Assembly: GCA_029863825.1 (NCBI GenBank)
Contig: JAOTUP010000110.1
Location: forward strand, 1 to 6,835
Length of the DNA stretch: 6,835 bases
From: Acidobacteriota bacterium
GTDB lineage: Bacteria > Acidobacteriota > Thermoanaerobaculia > Multivoradales > JAHEKO01
Direction: 5' to 3'
Positions 6,408 to 6,835 of this stretch are shown here, in pieces. Position numbers and translations under genes: made by a program. The stretch's first letter is position 1. Every line of letters starts with the position of its first letter. The notes beneath the pieces were generated by a model that was not told where the DNA came from, searched no databases, and saw only the letters and a list, made by a program, of their open reading frames with translations.

Positions 6408-6698
6408 ATGTCGAAGAAGATCTATGTAGGTAACCTCCCTTTCAGCGCTACCGAGGACGAAGTGCGACAGCTCTTCTCCGAGTTCGGCGGCGTCGAGAGC
6501 GTCAAGCTCATCACCGACCGTGACACCGGTCAGCCGCGGGGCTTTGGCTTCGTCGAGATGGAGGATGCCGCGGCGGACGCGGCGATCCAGGGTTTGGATC
6601 AGCATTCCATGGGAGGTCGCAACCTCAAGGTCAACGAAGCCCGACCGCGTCGCGAAGGCGGCGGCGGCGGTGGTGGTGGCGGCGGTCGTCGCTGGTAG
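6408..6698 (+). CDS. Small RRM-domain RNA-binding protein with polyglycine C-terminus
   Basis: This 96-aa cytosolic protein is expected to bind single-stranded RNA through one RRM domain (residues about 4-79). RNP-2 is IYVGNL (5-10) and RNP-1 is RGFGFVEM (44-51). The last RNP-1 position is Met rather than Phe or Tyr. The tail has a charged stretch (RPRRE) followed by ten glycines (84-93) and ends in Arg-Arg-Trp. This resembles the glycine-rich RNA-binding proteins of cyanobacteria and other bacteria, some of which are cold-induced. The ATG at 6408 is chosen because the RRM fold begins right after it. A purine-rich but weak ribosome binding site (GAGAGAG, 6391-6397) precedes it. An upstream in-frame GTG at 6357 would add 17 residues without domain character. 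It is likely monocistronic: a promoter at 6176 and a terminator at 6760 flank it. Its RNA targets are unknown. Confidence 0.94.
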   Translation: MSKKIYVGNLPFSATEDEVRQLFSEFGGVESVKLITDRDTGQPRGFGFVEMEDAAADAAIQGLDQHSMGGRNLKVNEARPRREGGGGGGGGGGRRW

Positions 6699-6707
6699 TC
6701 CGAAGAA

Positions 6708-6737
6708 CACCGCCCGGAACTCGGGTCCTCGGCGGTG
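6708..6737 (+). repeat. Hairpin-forming inverted repeat just after the RRM gene
   Basis: CACCGCC (6708-6714) and GGCGGTG (6731-6737) are exact reverse complements around a 16-nt loop, in which CCCG and CGGG could pair further. It begins 10 nt after the stop codon. No U-run follows, so it is more likely a 3'-end-stabilising or Rho-related structure preceding the true terminator than a terminator itself. Confidence 0.55.
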
Positions 6738-6759
6738 CAAGAGAAGAACAAACGTCTGG

Positions 6760-6784
6760 AAAGGCCCCCATCGTGGGGGCCTTT
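6760..6784 (+). terminator. Intrinsic terminator of the RRM gene
   Basis: AAAGGCCCCCA and TGGGGGCCTTT form a perfect 11-bp stem with a TCG loop. The 3' arm ends in TTT and is followed by CCTTC. The A-run on the 5' arm means it could work in both directions. It lies 61 nt after the RRM stop codon. The U-tract is short, but the stem is very stable. Confidence 0.78.
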
Positions 6785-6835
6785 CCTTCGACCCTTGGTG
6801 CCCGCAGCTCGCGCCCTGGCTTTGATGCCATGCCG

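Noticed and set aside
6631..6831. Minus-strand ORF of 66 codons at the right edge
   Set aside because: It runs through the strong terminator hairpin and antisense to the glycine-rich tail; its His/Arg runs are the reverse reading of the GGC/GGT repeat.

Overview
This is a GC-rich (roughly 60% by eye) bacterial chromosomal segment with five clear protein genes. In order, they are a hybrid sensor histidine kinase whose 5' end lies outside the window (+), a class I iron-sulfur fumarase (+), a single-domain response regulator (+), a GAF-GGDEF diguanylate cyclase (-), and a small RRM-type RNA-binding protein with a polyglycine tail (+). No mobile elements, CRISPR arrays, tRNAs or rRNAs were seen. 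Strong GGAGG-type ribosome binding sites, long PAS/REC hybrid kinases, FumA-type fumarase and a bacterial RRM protein would fit Acidobacteriota, a delta-proteobacterial lineage or a similar environmental group. The phylum cannot be fixed from the sequence alone.

Layout. Positions 3-2204 encode coiled coil-PAS-PAS-HisKA-HATPase-REC, open at the left edge. Positions 2205-2595 are a 391-bp gap holding a possible 41-codon minus-strand ORF with a strong Shine-Dalgarno, followed by the fumarase leader. Positions 2596-4233 encode fumarase with all three cluster cysteines and the known active-site residues. Positions 4365-4772 encode a stand-alone receiver. It converges on the diguanylate cyclase (4789-6009, minus strand) with only 16 bp between the stop codons. 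The cyclase and the RRM gene (6408-6698) diverge from a 398-bp intergenic region. That region carries a near-consensus sigma70 promoter and a leader of nearly 200 nt, with a terminator-like hairpin and U-tract about 55 nt before the RRM start codon. A strong hairpin terminator follows the RRM gene.

How the genes may work together. Three of the five genes are signalling proteins: kinase, receiver and c-di-GMP synthase. The free receiver resembles the C-terminal receivers of hybrid kinases and could take phosphate from the upstream kinase, but adjacency is the only evidence. The cyclase has an N-terminal HAMP-like segment but no membrane helix, so it looks cytosolic. The fumarase is a housekeeping TCA enzyme with its own ribosome binding site and long leader, and probably has no functional link to its neighbours.

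The least explained part of the window is the region upstream of the RRM gene (6176-6407). It looks either like a short independent RNA or like an attenuated or structured leader controlling an RNA-binding protein. No clearly new multi-gene system was found.
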